Positions 6,897 to 14,119 of a stretch of DNA of 32,251 nt are shown piece by piece; the first letter of the stretch is position 1, and every line of letters starts with the position of its first letter. Source of the DNA: Clostridia bacterium (lineage in GTDB: Bacteria; Bacillota; Clostridia; Oscillospirales; CAG-382); assembly GCA_017560145.1 (NCBI GenBank), contig JAFYON010000071.1, forward strand, positions 1 through 32,251, read 5' to 3'. The translations under genes and the position numbers were made by a program. A model generated the notes under the pieces. That model ran no database searches. It was not told the DNA's origin and worked only from the letters and a program-made list of their open reading frames with translations.

Positions 6897-7910
6897 TCAC
6901 ACGCTTTTGGTCGCAAAGGCGTTCAGATCGGTGTCACCGCGGACACCCTTTAAATACTCGAAATAACCCTGCGATGCGATCATCGCTGCATTGTCCCCGC
7001 ACAGCTTAAGAGGGGGGAGATAAAGCTTTGCGCCGAACCTTTCCGCGGTTTCGGCAACCGCCGATCGAAGGTGCGAATTTGCCGCAACGCCGCCTGCAAG
7101 CACAATATTCATTGCGCCCTCGGTTTTAAGCAAAAGCTCAAGACGGGTGTTGATGGTTTTGATAAGCGCCTCGGTAAAGGATGCCGCGACGTCTGCCTTG
7201 AATTCCTCGTCCATAACACGTCCGCGCTGGGTGGTTTCCTGATGAACCATATTGATAACAGCGGTCTTCAGTCCCGAGAAGGTAAAATCGTATTCGGCAC
7301 CGTCGACACTGCCTGCCTTGAATTTGTATTTGTTTTTATCGCCGACAGATGCAAGTCTGTCCATTGCCGCGCCGCCGGGATAGGGAAGACCCAACACACG
7401 CGCGCATTTGTCAAAAGCTTCGCCCGCGGCATCGTCTCTTGCACAGCCGATAAGCGAATATTCGGTATAATCGTTAACGCGCATAAGCGAGGTATGTCCG
7501 CCCGAAACGACGAGCGAAACGAAGGGGGGCTTCAAATCCTCGTGCACAAGATAGTTTGCCGCAACGTGACCTCTTATATGATGCACGGGTACAAGCGGCT
7601 TTCCGGTTGCAAAAGCCAATCCCTTTGCAAAGGAAAGTCCGGTAAGCAACGCGCCGATAAGACCGGGCGCATTGGTAACCGCGATAGCATCAATATCGTC
7701 CATAGTAAGGCTTGCCTCGGCAAGCGCGCTTTCAACCACGCCGCAAATAGCCTCGGTGTGTGCGCGCGAAGCGATTTCGGGCACAACGCCGCCATAGACT
7801 GCGTGGATATCTATCTGTGAGGCAACCACGCTTGATAATAATTTTCTGCCGTCCTCGACGACCGCCGCCGCGGTTTCGTCGCAAGAGGATTCAATTCCAA
7901 GAATTTTCAT
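6897..7910 (-). CDS. tsaD: tRNA N6-threonylcarbamoyladenosine transferase subunit TsaD
   Basis: The 337-residue protein has the normal length and all family landmarks: the GIESSCDETAAAVV nucleotide-binding start, HHIRGH at residues 110-115 with metal ligands His111 and His115, SGGHTSL, the YPGG segment, FSGLKTA and the late VLAGGVAANSHLR motif. TsaD transfers the threonylcarbamoyl group to A37 of ANN-decoding tRNAs, together with TsaB and TsaE. It overlaps the preceding rimI by 4 bp and is last in a four-gene unit. The tsaB and tsaE genes that usually accompany it are not in this window. Confidence 0.97.
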   Translation of the reverse strand: MKILGIESSCDETAAAVVEDGRKLLSSVVASQIDIHAVYGGVVPEIASRAHTEAICGVVESALAEASLTMDDIDAIAVTNAPGLIGALLTGLSFAKGLAFATGKPLVPVHHIRGHVAANYLVHEDLKPPFVSLVVSGGHTSLMRVNDYTEYSLIGCARDDAAGEAFDKCARVLGLPYPGGAAMDRLASVGDKNKYKFKAGSVDGAEYDFTFSGLKTAVINMVHQETTQRGRVMDEEFKADVAASFTEALIKTINTRLELLLKTEGAMNIVLAGGVAANSHLRSAVAETAERFGAKLYLPPLKLCGDNAAMIASQGYFEYLKGVRGDTDLNAFATKSV

Positions 7911-8341
7911 AACGTTTTCTCCATATTAAGCGCATCGACACCCTTATAAAAGCCGATCCTGCGTCCCGTAACCTTAAATCCGTGCTTTTCGTAAAGCGCG
8001 ATCGCGCCGACGTTCCCGTCGGCAACCTCAAGCGTTGCTGCCGTGCATCCGTTTTCCTGCGCGAGCGAAAAGATACTTCGCATCAGCGCATCGGCAACGC
8101 CCTTTCTGCGGTATTCGGGCAATACCGCAATATTCATTATCTCTGCCTCGCCCGCGATCAAATAAACCGAAGCGATCCCGCACATGCTTCCCTCCGAAAA
8201 GGCACCGATATACGCCGCATAGCTCGGTATATCGGCAATTTGTGCTTCGCTCCACGCGGTATCAAGGCACATTCCTTCGATATAAGCGGCACGCGCCGCT
8301 TCGTCCTTGCCGTCGATTTTGCGACAGACGATTTCTTTCAT
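7907..8341 (-). CDS. rimI: Ribosomal protein S18 alanine N-acetyltransferase-like GNAT
   Basis: This is a 144-residue GNAT. The motif A core is EIMNIAVLPEYRRKGVADAL around residues 69-88, and the C-terminal VADGNVGAIALYEKHGFKVTGRR block is typical of RimI. RimI acetylates the N-terminal alanine of ribosomal protein S18, although family members also act on other proteins. The position immediately before tsaD, with a 4-bp overlap, is the usual rimI context and supports the name over a generic GNAT. The preceding lipoprotein gene ends in TAATG, so this start reuses the last base of its stop codon. Confidence 0.85.
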   Translation of the reverse strand: MKEIVCRKIDGKDEAARAAYIEGMCLDTAWSEAQIADIPSYAAYIGAFSEGSMCGIASVYLIAGEAEIMNIAVLPEYRRKGVADALMRSIFSLAQENGCTAATLEVADGNVGAIALYEKHGFKVTGRRIGFYKGVDALNMEKTL

Positions 8342-9006
8342 TATTCTTCCCCTACCATACGGATGATTACGTCGCGAGGACAGTGAACGGTCTTGTTGAT
8401 CGTATCGTCGCGGAGGAAATATCTGCCGTTGTAGCCAAAGAAGGAAACGATATAGTAAAGTCCGGGGTAATCGGCAGAAAGCATATGGAAATAAAAGTGC
8501 ACGCTGAGATCTTCCGCTTTGACGTTAAGGGTAACCTCTTCGCCGTTTGTGATCGCATCCTCGATCTGCTTTACAAGCGCGGTTTCGCCCTGAGTAATAT
8601 CGTCGCGGTTTTCCTCGGGGATATATTCCATATCTGCGAAAAGATTATCGAACTTTACGGTGTTGTTCTGGCTGTAGATCTGCGCCGCAATAGGGTTGAA
8701 TTCCTTCAAGGTGGGCTCCTTTATACCGCTTGCGCGCATAAGGAAGTAATATCCCTCGATCTCATAGCAAAGGAAGTTCTTGGTGTTTTCGAATTCAACC
8801 TCGTAATAAACGGTGGTTTCGCCGTCAACGTTGACCGAAATAAATTCCTCGCCCTTGTCAACGGGATAAAGTCCCATCGGCGTAACGTCGACGTATTCAA
8901 TTCCGGTTTCGGGGTCGATAAAGCCAAGCTCGGTCGGTTCGCCCCCTCCGCACGCAACAAGCAAAAGCGAAGAAGCAATAAGTAAAAATGCAATAAATCT
9001 TTTCAT
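8341..9006 (-). CDS. Putative lipoprotein of unknown function
   Basis: I place the start at the ATG complementary to 9004-9006, not at an upstream in-frame start, because the resulting 221-residue protein begins with a textbook lipoprotein signal. That signal is MKRF, a hydrophobic core, and the lipobox LVAC with Cys19. Cleavage before Cys19 and lipid anchoring on the outer face of the membrane are expected. The rest is acidic, with no repeats or motifs I recognise, and looks like a compact beta-rich domain. It lies between the deaminase stop (2 bp upstream) and rimI (1-bp overlap), so it is cotranscribed with tRNA-modification genes; the reason is not evident. Confidence 0.75.
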   Translation of the reverse strand: MKRFIAFLLIASSLLLVACGGGEPTELGFIDPETGIEYVDVTPMGLYPVDKGEEFISVNVDGETTVYYEVEFENTKNFLCYEIEGYYFLMRASGIKEPTLKEFNPIAAQIYSQNNTVKFDNLFADMEYIPEENRDDITQGETALVKQIEDAITNGEEVTLNVKAEDLSVHFYFHMLSADYPGLYYIVSFFGYNGRYFLRDDTINKTVHCPRDVIIRMVGEE

Positions 9007-9008
9007 AA

Positions 9009-9497
9009 TCAATATCCGATCTGTCCGAGGCTGTCGTCGTTTTCGATCCAATCCTTAACGTTGTAAATAGTATATTCATCTGCGCTTTCGCGAACGATAA
9101 CGCGCTCGATGCCGGCGTTGATAACCAAGCGCTTGCACATCTGGCAGCTTGTCGTTCCCGAAACGAGCTCGTTTGTCTTGCCGTCCATACAAACCATATA
9201 AAGGTCTGCGCCGAGCATTCTTTCTCTTGCGGCAGAGATGATCGCATTTGCTTCTGCGTGCACCGAGCGGCAAAGCTCGTATCTTTCGCCGCGCGGAATG
9301 TTCATCTTATCGCGCAGACAGAACTGAAGGTCACAGCAGTTTGCTCTTCCTCTGGGCGCGCCGTTATAGCCCGTCGAAACGATAACGTCATCCTTAACGA
9401 TAACAGCGCCGAAGTTTTTTCTAAGGCAGGTGCCTCTGCGTGTAACGGTTTCCGCAATATCAAGATAATAGTTGATCTTACTTCTTCTTTGTTCCAT
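9009..9497 (-). CDS. Deoxycytidylate (dCMP) deaminase family protein
   Basis: This 162-residue protein has the cytidine/dCMP deaminase fold. The zinc site is HAE at residues 80-82 (His ligand, catalytic Glu) and Cys118/Cys121 in TTSCQMC. The second motif usually reads PCxxC, so the Pro-to-Ser change is slightly unusual. The GYNGAPRGRANC block (about 43-54) is characteristic of dCMP deaminases, which make dUMP for thymidylate synthesis. A CxxxC-rich segment precedes the HAE motif, as in ComEB relatives. It is the first gene of the unit ending in tsaD, with its own promoter upstream. Confidence 0.88.
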   Translation of the reverse strand: MEQRRSKINYYLDIAETVTRRGTCLRKNFGAVIVKDDVIVSTGYNGAPRGRANCCDLQFCLRDKMNIPRGERYELCRSVHAEANAIISAARERMLGADLYMVCMDGKTNELVSGTTSCQMCKRLVINAGIERVIVRESADEYTIYNVKDWIENDDSLGQIGY

Positions 9498-9527
9498 TTT
9501 TTATATCCTTTATGTAATTTTCATTTC

Positions 9528-9556
9528 ATTATATAATAACAGTGTGGAAATTGCAA
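9528..9556 (-). promoter_or_regulatory. Promoter of the dCMP deaminase-tsaD operon
   Basis: On the minus strand there is TTGCAA (9551-9556), a 17-bp spacer and TATAAT (9528-9533), about 30 bp before the deaminase ATG. It sits directly after the stop of the preceding gene, marking the boundary between two minus-strand units; no terminator was seen between them. Confidence 0.7.
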
Positions 9557-9559
9557 GGA

Positions 9560-10051
9560 TTAAAGCAGAGCAAAATATACCAAACGGTCGCTTCCGTCGG
9601 GCATATCTCCCTTGAAGGTCTTTGTGTTCATAAAGCCGCATTTTTTCATCACGGCGCGCATACGCGCGTTGTTGACCGAAACGTCGGCGTACATACGCTT
9701 TAAGCCAAGCTTTTCCTTGGCGTATTTTTTTGCAAGCATTATCGCCTCGGTGCCAAAGCCCTTGTTGCGGTAGCTCTCGTTCGCAAGGAAAATCGCAAGG
9801 TCGCAACGAAGCTCGGAATAAACGATGCGCTGAAGCGTAAGCTCGCCGATAACCTCGTCGGTTTTCGAAAAAATACCGACAGTCGGATTCCATTCCTCGC
9901 GTTCAACGCTTAAATCATACATTTTGTCGATAACCGCCTCGTCATAAACAAAGGGCTTGTCTCCCTCGGGTACGAATTTGCGCCAAAGCGCGCGCATCTC
10001 CTTTTGTGTCATTGTGCGAAGCGATAGATTTTTTCCGTGTATTTCAATCAT
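9560..10051 (-). CDS. GNAT N-acetyltransferase, RimJ/RimL-like
   Basis: I prefer the ATG complementary to 10049-10051, giving 163 residues, over an in-frame TTG two codons upstream, because the AAAGGCGG ribosome binding site is 8 nt from the ATG and too close to the TTG. The protein contains the strand motif CDLAIFLANESYRNKGFGTEA with the acetyl-CoA loop RNKGFG, followed by the Asn-rich NNARMRAVMKKCGF helix of RimJ/RimL-type acetyltransferases. The target is unknown. It is the last gene of the long minus-strand unit that begins with the RnfC-like gene. Confidence 0.82.
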   Translation of the reverse strand: MIEIHGKNLSLRTMTQKEMRALWRKFVPEGDKPFVYDEAVIDKMYDLSVEREEWNPTVGIFSKTDEVIGELTLQRIVYSELRCDLAIFLANESYRNKGFGTEAIMLAKKYAKEKLGLKRMYADVSVNNARMRAVMKKCGFMNTKTFKGDMPDGSDRLVYFALL

Positions 10052-10069
10052 TTTCAAAACCGCCTTTCT

Positions 10070-10651
10070 TTACGCTCTCGTCGTAAATGAGTCAATTTTA
10101 GCAATTTCGTAATTGGGAAGCTCTTTTATTTCGTGTATGATGCTTGTGTCCTTGTAGCATTTAATGTGCAGACGCTTACCTTTAAGCCGCGTCTTAAAGA
10201 AATCGGCGCCCGAATGCAACGGCTTTGTTATAGTTTCGTTGTATTCTTCTATCCTTTTCGGCAACGGGAAGTAATATTTTTTGCCGTCCGCTCCGATCAA
10301 GGTCAGTCCGGTAATGGTTACGGATCGGTTGTTTTTTGTCCGCGCTTCTGTAACGAGCTTAACCTCTGCACAATCGATCTCGAACGTTTCCACGTCCTTG
10401 CCGCGTGAAGCTTTAAGCTTGCGGTATAGCGAAAACCGCTTGAAAAACAATGTCAGAAACGCGCTCGCAATAATACCGAAAACGGTAAAAGTAACAGCCG
10501 CCGCAGTAATTTTATCCTTGTTGCCTATGCCCGTAATGCACAGGTTCAAAACGATCGCTATCGGCCACGGTGCAAAGGGTAAAGAAAACAAACCGTAGAT
10601 AACACACGACTTTTTTACGTTTTTTATCTGCTTTTCGATGATTTCGATCAT
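10070..10651 (-). CDS. Hypothetical protein with two membrane segments
   Basis: This 193-residue protein has hydrophobic segments at about residues 16-38 and 47-70. They are followed by a soluble C-terminal half of about 120 residues that alternates hydrophobic and charged residues, suggesting beta-strands (for example VTITGLTLIGADGKKYYFPL). I do not recognise the family. GAGGA precedes the ATG. It is 37 bp downstream of the short RlmD paralog and 18 bp upstream of the GNAT, so it is probably cotranscribed with both. Confidence 0.6.
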   Translation of the reverse strand: MIEIIEKQIKNVKKSCVIYGLFSLPFAPWPIAIVLNLCITGIGNKDKITAAAVTFTVFGIIASAFLTLFFKRFSLYRKLKASRGKDVETFEIDCAEVKLVTEARTKNNRSVTITGLTLIGADGKKYYFPLPKRIEEYNETITKPLHSGADFFKTRLKGKRLHIKCYKDTSIIHEIKELPNYEIAKIDSFTTRA

Positions 10652-10688
10652 AAAAGTCCTCAGGCAAAATCAATACTAAACGCTCTTA

Positions 10689-11819
10689 TTATTTTGTAAG
10701 CTTAACGACCGTTTCGATATGATCGGTATAGGGGAACATATCGACGGGTTGAATTTTTTTGACCTTATAACCGCCCTTTCTTAGCGTGAACAGATCGCGC
10801 GAGAGGGTTTCGGGGTTACAGGAAACGTAAACGATGGTTTTCGGAGCGAGTGCAAGAAGCGATTCAAGAAACTGCTTGCTGCAGCCTGCACGGGGCGGGT
10901 CGGTAATAACAACGTCGGCGCTTTCTCCCTTGCGCGCAAGGTCTGCCATAAATTCGCCTGCGTCGGCGTTGATAAATTTTGCATTTTCTATCTTATTGAT
11001 TTTTGCGTTCTGTACCGCATCGGCAACCGCGTCGGAATTCGATTCGACACCCAAAACCTCGCGTGCGCTTTTGGCAACGCTCAAACCTATCGTACCGATG
11101 CCGCAATAGGCGTCGATAACTCTTTCCTTGCCCGTAAGAGCGGCAAACTCGATCGCCTTCGAATAAAGAATTTCGGTCTGCTTGGTGTTTACCTGATAAA
11201 AGGATTTCGGGCTTATGCGGAAGAAATTTCCCAAAAGCTTGTCAGTAATATATCCGTCACCGAAAAGTATTTCGCTTTTTGCTCCAAGGAAAAGCGGTGT
11301 TTCGGTGGGATTTATATTCCATACGACGGTGGTTATATCGGGGTGCTTTTTAAGCAAAGCCGAGGCAAACGCCGCTTTTTTTGGGAATTCGCCCTTTGCG
11401 GTAACCAAAACCACCATCGTTTCGCCCGTATTTACGGCACGGCGCACCAAAACGTGACGGAAAAAGCCCTTGCCGGTGTTAAGGTCATAAGCCTTTATTC
11501 TGAAATCGATGCAAAGCTCTCTTACGGTCTGCGCGATTTTGTCGGCGTATTCATCCTCAAGCAGACAGCAATCGGTTTGCACGACTCTGCGCGTTGCCGC
11601 TTGATAAATGCCCGAATAAATTCTGCCGCTTCTGAACGCAAGCGCGTGCGAAGCCTTGTTGCGATAATGAAAGGGATCGTCCATTCCTATAATTTCGTCA
11701 ACGTGGCAGTATTTTCCGATATATTTGATTATTTTCGACTGTTTAAGCGAAAGCTGCTCTTCGTAACCGAGGTTTTGAAGCTGACAGCCGCCGCACTTTT
11801 TTGCGATGGAACAGTTCAT
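10689..11819 (-). CDS. rlmD: 23S rRNA (uracil-5-)-methyltransferase RlmD-like, without TRAM domain
   Basis: The 376-residue protein begins directly with the [4Fe-4S] cysteines: C3-x5-C9-x2-C12, the same spacing as in E. coli RlmD, plus a later Cys pair (TDCC). It lacks the N-terminal TRAM domain of its neighbour. The SAM-binding and catalytic parts are complete: FYQVNTKQTEILY, DAYCGIGTIGL, ITDPPRAGC, and the nucleophilic Cys in VYVSCNPETLSRD. It ends in the conserved HIETVVKLTK tail. Such enzymes make 5-methyluridine in 23S rRNA. A second, TRAM-containing paralog lies upstream in the same operon, separated only by the PHP gene. Confidence 0.92.
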   Translation of the reverse strand: MNCSIAKKCGGCQLQNLGYEEQLSLKQSKIIKYIGKYCHVDEIIGMDDPFHYRNKASHALAFRSGRIYSGIYQAATRRVVQTDCCLLEDEYADKIAQTVRELCIDFRIKAYDLNTGKGFFRHVLVRRAVNTGETMVVLVTAKGEFPKKAAFASALLKKHPDITTVVWNINPTETPLFLGAKSEILFGDGYITDKLLGNFFRISPKSFYQVNTKQTEILYSKAIEFAALTGKERVIDAYCGIGTIGLSVAKSAREVLGVESNSDAVADAVQNAKINKIENAKFINADAGEFMADLARKGESADVVITDPPRAGCSKQFLESLLALAPKTIVYVSCNPETLSRDLFTLRKGGYKVKKIQPVDMFPYTDHIETVVKLTK

Positions 11820-11837
11820 GTTTTTGTTTCTCCGTGA

Positions 11838-12740
11838 TCAATTGTGTTTGTCGGACTTTTGGAGGCATACAACCGTTTCGTCAGTAATTTGTTTAGGTGG
11901 GAAAAGAGATGCTTTTCTAAGATTTTCATAAACCTCATAAGGTACGAAAATATTGTGTTTTCCGCGACCCAATTTTATATCAGGTTTGTTGATGCCGTGA
12001 AAATCAGAGCCACCGCTGGCAATAAGAGCGAATTCTTTCGCAATTTCTTGAGCGAGCGCCGTTTCTTCTTTGCTGAACAGGGAATAGATAGTTTCCATTC
12101 CCATTAACCCACATTGTTTTGCTTTATGCAAAAATTCACGCAGTTCCGCAATGGAAAAATTAAGAAAGGGATGCGCCAAAACCGTTACTGCATCAATAGA
12201 GCGTAAAAAGCGAATGACTTCTAAAGAATCCAGCTTCTTTGCAGGCTTATAAAACTCCCCGCCCTCAGCAAGAATAGTATCAAAGGCCTCTGCTATAGAA
12301 GAAACATATCCCTTAGCAACTAATGCTTTTGCAAAATGAACTCTGTTTGGAATGGCATTTTCGGCAATCTTTAGGACAGCATCATAGCTAATTACATAAC
12401 CGCCCTCATTTAACCGTTTGGCCAGTAATTTGTTGCTTTCGATTTTTCGAATATTTATTTGTTCTAGATAATCGGCAATTTTCTGATAATTGTGTTCCTT
12501 TAGAAAGAGTCCTAAAATATGAACCTCTTTCCCTTTATAGGCAGATGTAATCTCAACCCCCGGAACAGCAATCACACCGCTTTCTTTTGCCGCATTTATA
12601 AAACGTGTTAGTCCGGAAACCGTATTATGGTCACATAAAGCGATTGCTGCTATTCCTTCTTTTTTCGCTTCTTCAATCAGTTCTTCCGGAGAAAATGAAC
12701 CGTCAGAACAATTAGAGTGAGTGTGCATATCACACAACAT
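11838..12740 (-). CDS. PHP-domain phosphoesterase (TrpH/RNase AM-like) with an RlmD-derived C-terminal tail
   Basis: The 300-residue protein has all PHP metal motifs: H6-x-H8, C36-D37-H38, PGVEIT with Glu63, His74, AHP with His190, and GGSDFHG with Asp246 and His248. PHP enzymes of this type hydrolyse phosphoesters, for example of nucleotides or RNA ends, with two or three metal ions. The family normally ends near LGRGKHNIFVPYEVYENLR, reached by about residue 275. Residues 288-300 (ETVVCLQKSDKHN) instead look like an RlmD C-terminus. The gene is markedly AT-richer than its neighbours: about 40% GC by hand count over 12061-12420, against about 50% over 13021-13380. Its GGGAGGAG ribosome site lies inside the end of the upstream rlmD gene. 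Confidence 0.9.
   Translation of the reverse strand: MLCDMHTHSNCSDGSFSPEELIEEAKKEGIAAIALCDHNTVSGLTRFINAAKESGVIAVPGVEITSAYKGKEVHILGLFLKEHNYQKIADYLEQINIRKIESNKLLAKRLNEGGYVISYDAVLKIAENAIPNRVHFAKALVAKGYVSSIAEAFDTILAEGGEFYKPAKKLDSLEVIRFLRSIDAVTVLAHPFLNFSIAELREFLHKAKQCGLMGMETIYSLFSKEETALAQEIAKEFALIASGGSDFHGINKPDIKLGRGKHNIFVPYEVYENLRKASLFPPKQITDETVVCLQKSDKHN
11866..11880. repeat. 15-bp direct repeat, left copy (inside PHP gene 3' end)
   Basis: CATACAACCGTTTCG, identical to 12778-12792 and in the same orientation. On the coding strand it encodes ETVVC of the PHP tail. The two copies start 912 bp (304 codons) apart and bracket the PHP coding region. Confidence 0.9.
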
Positions 12741-12743
12741 AGT

Positions 12744-14108
12744 TTAATCTCCTCCCTCATACTTTTCCCTACTCAAACATACAACCGTTTCGACGTGGCC
12801 GGTGCGAGGGAACAAATCAAAGGGCGTTGCTTCTGCGGTGGCGTAGCCCGATTCGGCAAAAATCGCGCAGTCGCGTGCAAGTGTTGCAGGATCGCAGGAA
12901 ATATAAACGACCTTTTCGGGCTTTGCTTTTACAATGGTTTCGATAACCGATTTGTCAAGCCCCTTTCTCGGAGGGTCGACAATGATAATGTTCGGTCTGC
13001 CGAAGCGCTTTTTGCATTCCTCAACGCCCAAGCTTGCATCGCCGCAAACGAAAAGCGTGTTTTTTTCATCTCTGCCGTTGAGATGGGCGTTTATTTTTGC
13101 GTTTTCGATAGCGGCGTCAACGATCTCCACACCGCAAAGCTTATCGGTGTCCTTTGCAACGCAAAGTCCGATAGTGCCGGCGCCGCAATAAAGGTCGAGT
13201 ATAATATTGCCATCCTTTTCCGAAGCCGCAAGTGCCTTCGCGCGGGTATAAAGCTTTTCAGCCATGACTGCGTTTACCTGATAAAAGGCGCGCGGCGAAA
13301 GTGTAAAGGTTTTTCCGCAAAGAACGTCCGAAAGCGTTTCTTCGCCGAGAAGACGATAGGTTTCTTCGCCGAAAATAACGTTGTCGCGTCTTGGATTGAC
13401 GTTTATATGTACGCCGATGATCTCCTTAAACCGCATGGCAACGGTTTCGGCAAGCAGCTGTAAATTCTTGTGCTTTTTCGCAACCACGATGCAATAAAGA
13501 AGCTCGCCCTTGCGGTTCTTTCGCATAACAGCGTGGCGAAGGATCCCGTTTCCGCTTTCCTCGTCATAGGCGGTTATCGCAAGCTTGTTTGCCGTTTTTG
13601 CGGTATATTCGGCGATATCGGTAAATATTTTGTCCTGAAGGGGGCAATCGCCGTGGGTAATTATACGGTGAGAATGGCGAGCGTAATATCCGAAGATCGC
13701 ACCGCCTTCGCCCTGCGCAAAGGGATATTGAACCTTGTTGCGGTAGCGCTCGTCGTTGTCAAAAACGGTATCGTTTACAAAGATATCCATTTTCGCAATA
13801 CGCGCAAAAGCCTGCTTTACGATGTTTTTCTTCAATCTAAGCTCGGCTTCATAGGAAATATGACGGTATGCACATCCGCCGCAGCGCTTGCAAACGGCGC
13901 AATTCGGATCGATCCTGTCGGGCGAGGGGGATTTGATATTTACAAGCTTGGCAAAGGAATGGCTTTTCAACTCCTTCATTACAAGGCAATCGCAAATATC
14001 GCCTATTGCCGTATCGGCAACGAAATAAACCTTGCCGTCTACTCTGCCCACGCCGAAGCCCTCGGGTGTGATATCGGTTATTTCAAGTGTGATAATATCG
14101 TTTTTCAT
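12744..14108 (-). CDS. rlmD: 23S rRNA (uracil-5-)-methyltransferase RlmD-like, TRAM-containing
   Basis: The 454-residue protein has an N-terminal TRAM RNA-binding domain (about residues 1-57). The iron-sulfur cysteines follow at C70, C73, C76 and C79 in NCAVCKRCGGC. The methyltransferase domain carries FYQVNAVMAEKLY, DLYCGAGTIGL, IVDPPRKGLD and the catalytic VYISCDPATLARD. It methylates uridine C5 in 23S rRNA (position 1939 and/or 747 in known homologs). The last ten residues (LSREKYEGGD) follow the 15-bp repeat; they are probably not the native tail but were brought in with the PHP gene. Codons EGGD also supply the PHP ribosome binding site. It is 11 bp downstream of the RnfD-like gene. Confidence 0.92.
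   Translation of the reverse strand: MKNDIITLEITDITPEGFGVGRVDGKVYFVADTAIGDICDCLVMKELKSHSFAKLVNIKSPSPDRIDPNCAVCKRCGGCAYRHISYEAELRLKKNIVKQAFARIAKMDIFVNDTVFDNDERYRNKVQYPFAQGEGGAIFGYYARHSHRIITHGDCPLQDKIFTDIAEYTAKTANKLAITAYDEESGNGILRHAVMRKNRKGELLYCIVVAKKHKNLQLLAETVAMRFKEIIGVHINVNPRRDNVIFGEETYRLLGEETLSDVLCGKTFTLSPRAFYQVNAVMAEKLYTRAKALAASEKDGNIILDLYCGAGTIGLCVAKDTDKLCGVEIVDAAIENAKINAHLNGRDEKNTLFVCGDASLGVEECKKRFGRPNIIIVDPPRKGLDKSVIETIVKAKPEKVVYISCDPATLARDCAIFAESGYATAEATPFDLFPRTGHVETVVCLSREKYEGGD
12778..12792. repeat. 15-bp direct repeat, right copy (inside rlmD 3' end)
   Basis: CATACAACCGTTTCG, identical to 11866-11880. Here it encodes the conserved ETVVC near the end of the TRAM-containing RlmD paralog. 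The bases on either side differ from those at the left copy, so identity is limited to these 15 bp. Confidence 0.9.
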
Positions 14109-14119
14109 CTGATAAAAAC

